Part shown: in pieces, positions 44,942 to 55,048 of the stretch
Numbering within the stretch: position 1 is the first letter of the stretch
How the letters are laid out: each line of letters begins with the position of its first letter
Assembly (NCBI RefSeq): GCF_004339525.1
Contig: NZ_SMGE01000001.1
Location: 3,720,001-3,784,000, forward strand
Source of the DNA: Flavobacterium sp. 90
Lineage (GTDB): Bacteria > Bacteroidota > Bacteroidia > Flavobacteriales > Flavobacteriaceae
Direction of reading: 5' to 3'
DNA: 64,000 nucleotides
Position numbers and translations under genes: made by a program
The notes under the pieces: model-generated
What the model saw: only the letters and a program-made list of their open reading frames with translations
Told to the model about the DNA's origin: nothing
The model's database searches: none

Positions 44942-47290
44942 TTAGGTTGATAAAGTTAAACCTTTAGCTTTAAAATTACCAAAAAGTACTTGTCTTGCAC
45001 TACTTATTGTTTCTTCGGTACGGTAAATACTGCACCAGAATTTTACTTGTAATTTGAATTTTTCTTCAGAAATTGCACTGTAATAAATCTGTGGCGTTTT
45101 AGTATTATTTACCATTTGCATGCTTTCCAGAGATTCAATTATAAGTGCATTAATATCCTCTGGCATTACATCTCCCGAAACTTCTAAAGTGATTTCTACC
45201 AATTTAAAATTGTCTGTATAAGTCCAGTTTGTAATGTTTTGAGAAAGTAAATTACCATTCGGAATAATGATTTCGGCACCGTTTGGCGCATTGATTTTCG
45301 TGGTACGTAATCCCATAGATTTTACACGACCGGATTCATTACTAATATCGATTACATCGCCAATTTGGATTGGTTTATCGAAAATTAAAATAATACCCGA
45401 AACAAAATTGTTAACCACATTCTGAAGTCCAAGTCCAACACCGACACCTAAAGCTCCTAATAAAATACTTAGTTTGTCTAGTGGCATTCCCGAAGCTGCA
45501 ACAGCCAAAAGATAACCGACTATTAAAACCACAAGTCTTGTAATCAATAGTTTAGAATGTTGTCTTTTATTGACGTTTTCTTCGTTTTCATCGTCAATTT
45601 CGCCAAAAAAGTAAGCAACATAATTTTGCAATAAATGCGCTACCCAAATAATGATGAAAAACAAAACTATGTTTCCTAAAGTAAAAGTGATGCTTCCAAT
45701 AGTATTTGGATGACTTAATATGGTGACTAAACCGGAACGAAGAGATTCCCAAGCATTTAAATTAGCTGCGATCACAACAATCCACATATAGCTAATTATG
45801 ATAATGAAAGGTTTTTTGAGCGTGTCAGACAGACTTTCGTGATCGAAGATTTTTTCGATTCCACGTTTAATTCTGGTAGTGTAAATCTGTAAAAGAATAA
45901 CTTCTAAAACAATCTTCAAAAGAACACTTAAAGCGACAATTTGTGTCAAAGAAATGAAAGCCGTAAGACTTAACATATTGGCAAGCGAAACTCTTCCTAG
46001 AAGATTATCAAAGATTGACAAAATATTCAGACCGATAAAAATGATAGTCGCCCATTTAAAAAATCCTTTAATATAAAGTTGTTCTTTTAAAGTTTTAATC
46101 TGAACTAAACCGTAACGGATTCCTAAAATATTGATTACAATAAAAGCACAACGCTGAATAAATCCTACTGCAATAAACAAGTCAAGGAAACACAAAACAA
46201 AGAATAGTACTAAAAGAAATATCCAGTTTTTCATGGCAACTGCAGGCCATCTATTCTTAAAAAGAACCGTAAGAAGTCCCAAAAGTACCAACTGAATTAA
46301 TTCTATAAACAATGCCGGAGCATATAAATTACTGACAACGGCAATATTAAGACCAATAACTGAAACGGGAATTATAACACCTCGATTTAAATATTTGAAG
46401 TTAAACTGAGCCAAATTATCGGCATGTGCATTACTGTTTAGGTATTTTAAATTGCGTGAAATGTACCAACCCAACAATCCCATTAATAAAACCAATGTGA
46501 TCAAACCGCCAGCTCTGTAACTTAGATAATAAGCTGCGACATTTTCTTCGATAATGATCTTAGCTTTTATGTTTTGACCGACTATTTTTTTAGCTGTCGT
46601 ATCACTTTTGCTCCATAAAGTAGGATATTCTTCCTTCAGCATTCCGATGCCTGATTGTTCAAGTTTGCTGTCAACGGTAATTAAAGCATTCGAAACCGCA
46701 ATTTTTCTTTCAACTGTAAGTCTTTTGTTTTTGTTTAAAATACCTTGATTTTTGGTCATTAAACTGTCCGTGCTTAGGTATCTGCTTTTAAGATTTGCGA
46801 ATTCTTTTTTAAATTGTTTGCGACGAATCGTGTCTTTCAAAAGACCCATTAAGGTTTTGTCCTTGCGTAAATCAATCACTCTGCCTTTGATTTTTTCAAG
46901 AGCAAGATTACGCGAATTGATTGCTGTATTTTGTTCTTCAAGTTCCTGCTGAATTTCTTTCAGCACGATACGATACATTTGCTGATTGCGCACATTAGGA
47001 TTTGCACCTTTTAAACTCTCGAGAATAAGATCAAGTTTACTTTGTGTTCTTTTGATATCACCAAATAAATGATGACTATTTCCATCAAATTCGGTGTCAT
47101 TGTGAGCAGATTCCAAAACTTCGCCGGCTTTTTCGATCGCCATTAGATAATCACTGTCTGTAGTGGTTTCCTGAAATAGCGAAGATTTGGTTTCTGCTTT
47201 TGGAGGAGTTGTTTGCGAATAGGCGAGTGGCGTGTAAAATAAGACTGCTAATAAGGCAAGTAAACAAATAGAATATCTTTTCTGAATCAT
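44942..47290 (-). CDS. Large MscS-type mechanosensitive channel
   Basis: A 782-residue member of the extended MscS (MscK/YbiO-like) group: signal peptide, an exported coiled domain of about 220 residues (rich in Glu/Lys/Gln), several membrane helices, then the MscS core with the pore helix pattern LSILLGALGVGVGLGLQNVVNNFVSG (about 602-630) and the beta domain IQIGDVIDISNESGRVKSMGLRTTKI. It releases solutes on osmotic downshock. No other channel subunit is required. Convergent repeats and a terminator flank it. Confidence 0.95.
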   Translation of the reverse strand: MIQKRYSICLLALLAVLFYTPLAYSQTTPPKAETKSSLFQETTTDSDYLMAIEKAGEVLESAHNDTEFDGNSHHLFGDIKRTQSKLDLILESLKGANPNVRNQQMYRIVLKEIQQELEEQNTAINSRNLALEKIKGRVIDLRKDKTLMGLLKDTIRRKQFKKEFANLKSRYLSTDSLMTKNQGILNKNKRLTVERKIAVSNALITVDSKLEQSGIGMLKEEYPTLWSKSDTTAKKIVGQNIKAKIIIEENVAAYYLSYRAGGLITLVLLMGLLGWYISRNLKYLNSNAHADNLAQFNFKYLNRGVIIPVSVIGLNIAVVSNLYAPALFIELIQLVLLGLLTVLFKNRWPAVAMKNWIFLLVLFFVLCFLDLFIAVGFIQRCAFIVINILGIRYGLVQIKTLKEQLYIKGFFKWATIIFIGLNILSIFDNLLGRVSLANMLSLTAFISLTQIVALSVLLKIVLEVILLQIYTTRIKRGIEKIFDHESLSDTLKKPFIIIISYMWIVVIAANLNAWESLRSGLVTILSHPNTIGSITFTLGNIVLFFIIIWVAHLLQNYVAYFFGEIDDENEENVNKRQHSKLLITRLVVLIVGYLLAVAASGMPLDKLSILLGALGVGVGLGLQNVVNNFVSGIILIFDKPIQIGDVIDISNESGRVKSMGLRTTKINAPNGAEIIIPNGNLLSQNITNWTYTDNFKLVEITLEVSGDVMPEDINALIIESLESMQMVNNTKTPQIYYSAISEEKFKLQVKFWCSIYRTEETISSARQVLFGNFKAKGLTLST

Positions 47291-47387
47291 AATTTAGGGC
47301 ATAAATTTAAGGGTCAAATGTAATTTTTTTTAAAGTATTTATGATGAAGAGTATGATAAAATTTGGTTAAAAGAGAGATTGCTTTTT

Positions 47388-47600
47388 GCCACAGATTAAA
47401 AAGGATTAAAATGATTTATCGCTTAGCAACTTTGTCAAAGTTTAAAACTTTGACAAAGTTTCAAAAGTAAACGAGATATAGTTTTACACAAAGAAACTCA
47501 CAGAAAGTAGAAAATAAAATCTGTTAAATCAGCCAAATCTGTGTGCAAAAAAAAAACGTAAACAGGAGAAAATCATTTTAATCCATTTAATCTGTGGCTA
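47388..47600. repeat. Long inverted repeat (CACAGATTAAA type)
   Basis: GCCACAGATTAAAAAGGATT at the left mirrors AATCCATTTAATCTGTGGC at the right end. Between them is a perfect AACTTTGTCAAAG/CTTTGACAAAGTT hairpin (about 47430-47460). It fills most of the 374-nt gap between MscS and the antiporter genes, so the two divergent promoters must lie at its edges. Confidence 0.8.
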
Positions 47601-47664
47601 AAAAAGAAAAATTAAAAATATTATATTCGTACTCTCATACTAAAAACACAGAAACACCTAGAAA

Positions 47665-49266
47665 ATGGAGAATATTACCGTAATTATCATGTTACTATTT
47701 GGAGTCGCATTCCTGAGTCTTGTTAGTAAAAAATATAATTTCCCAATTCCAATTGTGTTGGTGCTTTGCGGAGTTGTGATTAGTATTATTCCAGGACTTC
47801 CGGTGATTGCATTAAGTCCCGAAGTTGTTTTTATCGTCTTTTTACCGCCGCTTTTATATCACGCAGCTTGGTACACCAGTTGGTCTGACTTCAAGCAAAC
47901 TATTAGGCCAATTACTTTGGCGGCTGTAGGTTTAGTGCTTTTTACGACTGTTGCCGTAGCTTTTGCTGCACATATGCTGATTGATGATATCTCCTGGCCG
48001 TTAGCTTTTTTATTGGGGGCAATAGTTTCTCCGCCTGATGCTGTTTCGGCTACTTCTATAACAAAAGGTTTGGGTTTACACCCTAGATTAATTGCCATTC
48101 TCGAAGGCGAAAGTCTGGTAAATGATGCGAGTGGTTTAGTAGCTTACAAATATGCTTTGACCGCTATTACAGCTGGAAATTTTGTACTCTGGCAAGCAGG
48201 ATTGAATTTTGTTGTGATGTCGGTTATAGGAATCGTGATTGGTTTAGGTGTAGGATATATTATGAGTTTTATTCATAAAAGATTTGTTTGCGACGAAGTT
48301 ATCGAAGCAACTTTAACTTTATTAACACCTTTTGCCTCTTATTTAATTGCCGAACATTTCGAAGCTTCGGGAGTTTTGGCCGTTGTGGCGACAGGACTTT
48401 TTCTTTCGGCGAGATCAGGAACGATTTTTACACACGAAAGCCGAATCATGACAGGAACAATTTGGAGTGTTTTAACGAATATCTTAAACGGATTAATCTT
48501 TATCCTAATCGGATTGCAATTGCGTCAAATTATCGAAGGAATCGGTGATTATTCCGGTTGGTCATTGTTTGTTTGGGGTGCTTCGGTAAGTTTGGTCGTG
48601 ATTTTAGTACGTTTTTTATGGGTGATTCCGGCAACTTTGCTTCCAAGATATATCAGTAAAAAAATCCGTTTACAGGAAGAATTTGATTTCCGAAATATGA
48701 TTGTTTTTGGTTGGTCGGGAATGCGTGGTGTAGTTTCGATGGCGGCTGCATTGGCGCTTCCGCTAATGATGAACGAAACAGAAGAATTCCCTCTTCGAAA
48801 CCTCATCATTTATCTGGTATTTTGTGTAATTCTTTCGACTTTGGTAATTCAGGGATTGACTTTGCCTTGGTTAATCAAGAAATTAAAAATTGAAAAATAT
48901 TCAATCCTGGCCGAAGAATACGAAATAAGAAACGTAATTGTTTCGCAAACCATTACTCACATCGAAGATAATTTCTCGTTACTCAACGACGACTTGCTCC
49001 ACAACATAAAAAGCAAATACGAAGTAAAATTCAATCGCCTCCAAAAAACTGAACTTCCAGCCAACTTCTTCGGAAAAGGAAATCTAATGGGCGGCGAGAT
49101 TTTCAACGATTTCACCAAACTTCAAATTGATCTCCTAAACGTAGAACGAGGAAAACTAGAATCGATGCACAAATCAGGTTCTGTAAATGAAGAGATTTTC
49201 AGGAAGATTGAGAAGGAGTTGGATTTGGAGGAGACTAGGTTGTGGATGGAGATGTATGAGGAGTAA
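47665..49266 (+). CDS. CPA1-family Na+/H+ antiporter
   Basis: A 533-residue transporter with 12 or so helices (residues 1-405) and a cytoplasmic tail of about 120 residues. The ion-binding motif is intact: GAIVSPPDAVSATSI and LEGESLVNDASGLVAYKYA (the Asn-Asp pair of CPA1), then the GMRGVVSMAAALALPL segment of NhaP-type proteins. It exchanges Na+ or K+ for H+ at the inner membrane. Its stop is 1 nt from the stop of the convergent mcrC, so this is an operon boundary. Confidence 0.94.
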   Translation: MENITVIIMLLFGVAFLSLVSKKYNFPIPIVLVLCGVVISIIPGLPVIALSPEVVFIVFLPPLLYHAAWYTSWSDFKQTIRPITLAAVGLVLFTTVAVAFAAHMLIDDISWPLAFLLGAIVSPPDAVSATSITKGLGLHPRLIAILEGESLVNDASGLVAYKYALTAITAGNFVLWQAGLNFVVMSVIGIVIGLGVGYIMSFIHKRFVCDEVIEATLTLLTPFASYLIAEHFEASGVLAVVATGLFLSARSGTIFTHESRIMTGTIWSVLTNILNGLIFILIGLQLRQIIEGIGDYSGWSLFVWGASVSLVVILVRFLWVIPATLLPRYISKKIRLQEEFDFRNMIVFGWSGMRGVVSMAAALALPLMMNETEEFPLRNLIIYLVFCVILSTLVIQGLTLPWLIKKLKIEKYSILAEEYEIRNVIVSQTITHIEDNFSLLNDDLLHNIKSKYEVKFNRLQKTELPANFFGKGNLMGGEIFNDFTKLQIDLLNVERGKLESMHKSGSVNEEIFRKIEKELDLEETRLWMEMYEE

Positions 49267-49267
49267 G

Positions 49268-50521
49268 TTATACTTTATCGACAAATTGTTTAATTACCTC
49301 TCTAATTTTTATCTGCCACTCTTTTATTTTATTTTCTACATTAATTAAAACAACGCTACATATTTTATCATCATGATTTCCATCCTTTTTTAAATAAATT
49401 CCTGCTTTACTATCTTTATTGTTTCCAGGATAAACCAACGCTACTTTTGTAGCGTCAAAATATTCATGATATACATACATTTGTCTTAAATCATCTGGCG
49501 ATGGATTATAGCCGTTTAGATTTTTCCATTTAGTATCTAATACAATGTTACCATTATTGGTTTCAATAAAAATATCGGGTTTCATTGCTGTTCTTCTGCC
49601 GTTTTCAGGTTTCCAAAAAAACTTTGAAGTTTGTGCTTTTATCTTGATATAATCATTTTTATTTTTCTTTAAGCTTACATATATAAATTGCTCCCAAAGC
49701 ATATTCATATCAAACATAAGAGCCAAAACATGGTTTCTTCCTTTGCTTACATCAGGATGATATTTCAATAACAATAATTTAGCAATTTCAATTGCTTTTT
49801 GATAATGTTGATTTTTTCTATTATAAATTAATTTTTCAAAAGTAGCATCTGGAATTTTTATATCTGGCATTTCAGGAAAATGCAAAAGCAAAACTCCAAT
49901 ACGGCTATGCAAATCATTATTGGTGTTAATCTGTTTTAATAACTTTATCGTTTTATATAGAATGAAATGTAACGTGTGTTCAATATCATAAATCGAATGG
50001 CGAACATAAAAACGTTCTTGATGGAATAGATTTTGTTGAATATGTTTACTGAATTGTAAACTGCCTTTTAATGCAGTAACATTTCCTTCTTTTTTTCGGT
50101 ACTTTTTTACTAAACCATTATGAAGTAAATATTCTACTTCTTTGATAAATAACTCAAAATATAAATCTAAAATTGTATTAGGTTTTATTTTTAAATTACT
50201 GGAGCTTGTCGATTTTATATCAAAGCTTCCTACAGCTCGCAACATTCCAATTAATAGGTCACGCCATTTTTTATCTTCTGCTACTGAATGTGGAGTTTTA
50301 TCAGCCTTTGGCAATACTTCGATTAAGGTATTGCCAACCTGTATGACGCCGACATGTTCATTAAATTGAACTCCATTATAGACTAATTTATAGAAAGGTT
50401 TCCCGTTTCCATAATAGCGTTCTAAAGCTTCAAATTGATCTTTAGTGATTTTCTTTTCACCTCTATCAAAACGAAGAATTTCATGTTCAAAAACAACAAT
50501 ATTTTCTTTTATTTTGCTCAA
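49268..50521 (-). CDS. mcrC: McrC-like nuclease subunit of a type IV restriction system
   Basis: A 417-residue McrC protein. The N-terminal beta domain reads the long-range complex with McrB (EHVGVIQVGNTLIEVLPK), and the C-terminal PD-(D/E)XK nuclease has Pro315-Asp316, Asp329 and Lys331 (MKPDIFIE...IVLDTKWK). The stop of its partner McrB lies 1 nt upstream, so the two are coupled. Together they cut modified DNA (methyl- or hydroxymethylcytosine in known cases). The target modification is not visible in sequence. Confidence 0.95.
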   Translation of the reverse strand: MSKIKENIVVFEHEILRFDRGEKKITKDQFEALERYYGNGKPFYKLVYNGVQFNEHVGVIQVGNTLIEVLPKADKTPHSVAEDKKWRDLLIGMLRAVGSFDIKSTSSSNLKIKPNTILDLYFELFIKEVEYLLHNGLVKKYRKKEGNVTALKGSLQFSKHIQQNLFHQERFYVRHSIYDIEHTLHFILYKTIKLLKQINTNNDLHSRIGVLLLHFPEMPDIKIPDATFEKLIYNRKNQHYQKAIEIAKLLLLKYHPDVSKGRNHVLALMFDMNMLWEQFIYVSLKKNKNDYIKIKAQTSKFFWKPENGRRTAMKPDIFIETNNGNIVLDTKWKNLNGYNPSPDDLRQMYVYHEYFDATKVALVYPGNNKDSKAGIYLKKDGNHDDKICSVVLINVENKIKEWQIKIREVIKQFVDKV

Positions 50522-50522
50522 A

Positions 50523-53084
50523 TTACTTATTCATTAAAACTTGGATAGCCTTTTCAAAATCCATAATTACATCAACTTTATTAAGAGTTAACCTGTAATC
50601 TTCGCCTTTTCTATAATCAACAATTTCATAAACATTTTTATTATCAAAATCATCAATGGCATCATCAAAATCAGCAAAGATATCTAATCCTTTATCTGAT
50701 TCTTTCAAACTCACAAAACCCTTTCCTAGTACCAAACCAATTTTGCTATAATCTCCAAAGAAATATTCTTGAAGCAAGGGAATTATATTTTTATAAAAAG
50801 AATCTATAATTGAAATTTTATCTTTGTTAAGTAAATAGGAATGACCTATTTTATGATCTTTGTCTAATAATTTTTCAATTCTTAAATTGATTGTTTTAAG
50901 TATTTCAGAAGCTTTGTATCCGAAAATATCATTTTGCAATTCTTCTAAACTATATAGTGGTGGCATTTCCTCAAAACAAAAACGTCTTCTTAGAGCAGCG
51001 TCCAAAGCTTCAACACTTCTGTCAGCGGTATTCATCGTGCCAATTATAAATAAATTGGCAGGTACTCCAAATTCTTCTTGGCTGTATGGTAATGTTATAT
51101 CTGCTATCTCATTCTCTTTGCCTAATCTTTTATCGTCCTCAATTAAGGTAATTAATTCTCCAAAAACGCTTGATACATTGCAACGATTAATTTCATCTAA
51201 AAAGATGACATGAATTTTATTTTCTGCTATTGCTTTTTCAAACAGATATTTTCTTTCATCTTTTGTATGTTCAAGACAATCTTTCAAATTTATGAAACCT
51301 GCTTTTTGTGATGCTTTTTCACAGGCATTATAGAAGATCCCCTTTCTAATTTCATAAATTACTTTTTCACTTCTTTCGTCTTCATCATCTTCTAAATTTT
51401 CTTTGCTTAAGTCAGGTTTGATCCCTTCAATAAAGTCCTCATAAGTTAAACTTTGATGGCAAGTTGTAAATGTATAATCTTTACTTTTTTTAGTGTCATC
51501 ACTCTTTTTAAATTCTTCAAAAGCATCTACTAATGGTATAAATTCTAATTGAAATAAAGTTCGACTATCTAATCTCCACTCAGAGTTTGCTTCTTTATAA
51601 AATACCCTTTCTCCAACACGATGAGCTAACTTAACATTTTCACATTCATCAACTGTATGGTGTTGCAAACTGCTCCACAATCGCGTATTTAATCGTTTAA
51701 CACTGCTTGAGCCAAGCTTTGCAATAATTAAAGGATGTTTAGCTAATTCTGGTACAGTAATATTTTCTTTTTCTAGTAAGGCCAAACCAATAACTTGCCA
51801 CCATGTATAATTTTTAACAAATGAAGTATAATCTATTTCAGTACTTGTTTTTTCCTTTAAATTCCAATCTTCAATTATTTGTTGAAGTTTATAGGTTTTT
51901 CCTGTTCCTGGTGGACCATATAGAATTTGGTTTAACGAACTTTTATTGTTATTATTCATAATAGAAGATGTTGCAGAATTATTATTTGTAGGCATTGTGG
52001 TTATATCTGGTTCGGATATTATTGGAGTTAAATTATCTTGTACAGGATACGCCCATCCTTTGTATGTTGCAAAAGAAGTGGCTGGTATTGATTGAACTCT
52101 TTCGAATTTTCTAGTAAGAAATACAATGTTTGCCGACTTATTGTCATCATTATACTTAGTGAAATCATTTTCGTATCCATCTATTTTTTTAAATTTAGAA
52201 GGCCAGTTCTTTTCTTTTAATTGAATATCATTTTCTACAAAATCAATAATTTCAGCTACATATTGTACATTGCCATGAACGGAATAAAATAACTTAAAAT
52301 ATCCACCATCATTAATTTTGCTTCGTAACATCTTCAATGTGTTATTTGTCCCTGTTGGTCTTTTAGAATTCCATAAGATAGTACAATCACTTCCCTGCAT
52401 ATTATTTATAGCATTATCTTTCCATGGAGTATTATCAGAAGCCATTAATCCAATGATATCATCCAGCCATTCTTTTCTGATAAAATAAATAATGCAAGAA
52501 AGTAAATAAGTATAGTTTTTAATATTACTTACGTTAATTTGATAATAAGAAAAATATTCTTCTAAATCTTTTATGAAGTCATTTGGATTATATTCTTTTT
52601 GAAATAATGTTTGTGAAATCATTGTTCTATGGTTTTCACTTAAAATCGTAGCATTATTTGTTGGATCAAGAAGATAATTTATTGCATTTCGAATAGAACC
52701 AACTGGGACAGCATTTGGATTAAATTTGAAGGTTATTAATTTTTCAACCCAATGATTCATTCTTACATAAGCCATTGCTAAAGTTCTATTATCATCGTAT
52801 TGATTGAAATAATCCTTGCTTTTTGCTTTGCTATCACAATATGAAATAATTTCAAATAATAAGTTGAGTATTTCATTGATGGTTTGCCTTTTAATAGCTA
52901 GTTTTTGCAAACCTTCGTAATCAGCAGCTAATTTTTCTAAATCGGATTTGTCTTCATTATTTATGGATAGATTCAGCCATTTTTGTAATGCATCTTGACC
53001 TTTTTGAAAAAAGAAATCTTGAGTATTAATTATTCTTTCAGTAAATTGATTTGTTAAATATTGTTCGATTCTTTCTTTTATCAT
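50523..53084 (-). CDS. mcrB: McrB-like AAA+ GTPase
   Basis: An 853-residue McrB-type protein. The N-terminal part (about 1-370) is likely the DNA-recognition portion and looks unlike the short EcoMcrB reader. The AAA+ core has Walker A GPPGTGKT (about 390-397), Walker B VIFLDE (about 626-631) and the McrB GTP motif MNTADRS (684-690) followed by ALRRRF. I chose ATG at 53082-53084 (MIKERIEQ) over an in-frame ATG 20 codons upstream, which has no homology and is cysteine-rich. mcrC follows 1 nt later. It is divergent from hsdM across a 401-nt gap. Confidence 0.95.
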   Translation of the reverse strand: MIKERIEQYLTNQFTERIINTQDFFFQKGQDALQKWLNLSINNEDKSDLEKLAADYEGLQKLAIKRQTINEILNLLFEIISYCDSKAKSKDYFNQYDDNRTLAMAYVRMNHWVEKLITFKFNPNAVPVGSIRNAINYLLDPTNNATILSENHRTMISQTLFQKEYNPNDFIKDLEEYFSYYQINVSNIKNYTYLLSCIIYFIRKEWLDDIIGLMASDNTPWKDNAINNMQGSDCTILWNSKRPTGTNNTLKMLRSKINDGGYFKLFYSVHGNVQYVAEIIDFVENDIQLKEKNWPSKFKKIDGYENDFTKYNDDNKSANIVFLTRKFERVQSIPATSFATYKGWAYPVQDNLTPIISEPDITTMPTNNNSATSSIMNNNNKSSLNQILYGPPGTGKTYKLQQIIEDWNLKEKTSTEIDYTSFVKNYTWWQVIGLALLEKENITVPELAKHPLIIAKLGSSSVKRLNTRLWSSLQHHTVDECENVKLAHRVGERVFYKEANSEWRLDSRTLFQLEFIPLVDAFEEFKKSDDTKKSKDYTFTTCHQSLTYEDFIEGIKPDLSKENLEDDEDERSEKVIYEIRKGIFYNACEKASQKAGFINLKDCLEHTKDERKYLFEKAIAENKIHVIFLDEINRCNVSSVFGELITLIEDDKRLGKENEIADITLPYSQEEFGVPANLFIIGTMNTADRSVEALDAALRRRFCFEEMPPLYSLEELQNDIFGYKASEILKTINLRIEKLLDKDHKIGHSYLLNKDKISIIDSFYKNIIPLLQEYFFGDYSKIGLVLGKGFVSLKESDKGLDIFADFDDAIDDFDNKNVYEIVDYRKGEDYRLTLNKVDVIMDFEKAIQVLMNK

Positions 53085-53485
53085 TTTTAATTTTCTAATA
53101 TTTATAATGGAGCAAAATTTGATTAAGCATATAATATTCTCCAAAGTTTTCTACTTAATCTAATTTTTACTAGCAACGATTGTACTTATCCTTATTTAAA
53201 AAACAAATATTAGTATTTAGTAATTATCATCTTTACGGAAAACCATAATAAACTGCTGTTTTTTTAGGCAAGTATACCACTAAATAATAATTAAATTGTA
53301 AGTATTTTTACTTGTTTTAATTAAAAAATAATGCTTTGCTTATGTTTTTGATTGTTATTTAATTTTAATTGTTTTAAACAGATAAGTAAAATATATTACT
53401 AGACTTTATGGCTTTCCTCTTTACACTTCGGTATATATTCAATACTTTAGCACTCATAATTATAATGTAAAAAAATACTTGCTTA
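53085..53485. other. Shared upstream region of mcrB and hsdM
   Basis: A 401-nt AT-rich gap between divergent restriction operons. No gene and no clear operator are seen, but both promoters must lie here. A site of control of either system by the other is possible. I see no palindrome strong enough to claim. Confidence 0.4.
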
Positions 53486-55048
53486 ATGGCAGCCGAACAA
53501 AAACAAAAATTAGAACAACAACTCTGGAATATCGCAAACACGCTTCGTGGAAAAATGGATGCCGATGATTTCAGGGACTACATATTAGGTTTTATCTTCT
53601 ACAAATACTTGAGTACAAAAATGGATTTGTATGCCAATGAAGTATTGAAACCAGACGGTTTGATATTTCAGGAAATCGAAGGACATGCAGATGAAGCTTT
53701 ATTAAAACAAGAATTAAAATCATTGGCAATTGATAAATTGGGTTTTTTCTTAGAACCGTCTGAATTGTTTTCGGAGTTGGCAAGAAGAGGAAACGCTGGC
53801 GGGAAAAATAATTTTATTTTAGGAGATTTAGCCAAAGTATTGACGCACATTGAGCAAAGTACAATGGGCTCTGAAAGTGAAGAAGACTTTGGAAATCTAT
53901 TTTCTGATTTAGATTTAACCTCTCATAAACTTGGAAAATCAGAAGCTGACAAAAACGAATTGATTGTAAAAGTGCTCGTGCATCTTGACGAAATTGATTT
54001 TGATTTAGAAAATACCGATAGTGATGTTCTTGGTGATGCTTACGAATACTTAATTGGTAAGTTTGCAAGTGGCGCAGGAAAAAAAGCAGGAGAATTTTAC
54101 ACGCCACAACAAGTGAGTAGTATTTTGGCACAATTGGTAACTGTTGGTAAAGACAAACTTAAAAGTGTTTACGACCCAACGTGTGGTTCTGGTTCTTTAT
54201 TATTGCGCGTTGCTAAAGAAGTAAAAACGGTAAATGCTTTTTACGGGCAGGAAATGAATCCTACGACTTACAACTTATGTCGTATGAATATGATTATGCA
54301 CGATGTTCATTACAAACGTTTTGATATTAAAAATGAAGATACTTTAGAACGTCCTCAACATTATGATATGCGTTTTGAAGCTATTGTTGCAAATCCTCCA
54401 TTTTCTGCAAACTGGAGCGCAAGTCCTTTGCATATGAACGATGAGCGTTTTTCTGCTTACGGAAAACTCGCACCAAGTAGCAAAGCCGATTTTGCTTTTG
54501 TGCAACACATGGTACACCAACTTGAAGAAAACGGAACTATGGCAGTAGTTTTACCACACGGTGTTTTGTTTCGTGGCGGTGCCGAAGGACACATTCGTGA
54601 ATATTTAATAAAAGAAAAAAATTACTTGGATGCCGTAATTGGTTTACCAGCCAATATCTTTTACGGAACTGGTATTCCTACTTGTATTTTGGTTTTGAAG
54701 AAAAAACGAACCGATGCTCAAAATATTTTATTTATAGACGCAAGCCAATATTACGAAAAAGTGAAAACCCAAAACGTATTGCGAACTGAAGATATAGACA
54801 AAATTATTAGCATTTATAAAAATCGCATTACAGAAGAAAAATATAGTTATCTCGTAAAGACGCAATTCATCGCGTCTCAAGATTACAACCTAAACATCCC
54901 TCGTTATGTAGATACTTTTGAAGAAGAAGATGATATAGATTTAAAAACCATAATTACTGAATTAAGAGAGCTGGATAAGATTGGTAAAATTACAGATTTA
55001 ACAATTGCTGAGTTTTGTAGTGAATTAGGAATTGAAACACCATTTTAA
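53486..55048 (+). CDS. hsdM: Type I restriction-modification methyltransferase subunit
   Basis: A 520-residue N6-adenine DNA methyltransferase. Helical N-terminus, then motif I DPTCGSGSLLLR (SAM binding, residues 230-241) and the catalytic NPPF at 303-306. It forms the M2S complex with HsdS. The next gene starts within its stop (TAATG, 1-nt overlap), so M and S are translated together. All catalytic residues are present. Confidence 0.97.
   Translation: MAAEQKQKLEQQLWNIANTLRGKMDADDFRDYILGFIFYKYLSTKMDLYANEVLKPDGLIFQEIEGHADEALLKQELKSLAIDKLGFFLEPSELFSELARRGNAGGKNNFILGDLAKVLTHIEQSTMGSESEEDFGNLFSDLDLTSHKLGKSEADKNELIVKVLVHLDEIDFDLENTDSDVLGDAYEYLIGKFASGAGKKAGEFYTPQQVSSILAQLVTVGKDKLKSVYDPTCGSGSLLLRVAKEVKTVNAFYGQEMNPTTYNLCRMNMIMHDVHYKRFDIKNEDTLERPQHYDMRFEAIVANPPFSANWSASPLHMNDERFSAYGKLAPSSKADFAFVQHMVHQLEENGTMAVVLPHGVLFRGGAEGHIREYLIKEKNYLDAVIGLPANIFYGTGIPTCILVLKKKRTDAQNILFIDASQYYEKVKTQNVLRTEDIDKIISIYKNRITEEKYSYLVKTQFIASQDYNLNIPRYVDTFEEEDDIDLKTIITELRELDKIGKITDLTIAEFCSELGIETPF

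Noticed and set aside
50860..51213. Rightward frame of 117 codons inside mcrB
   Set aside because: Antisense of the AAA+ core; no independent support.
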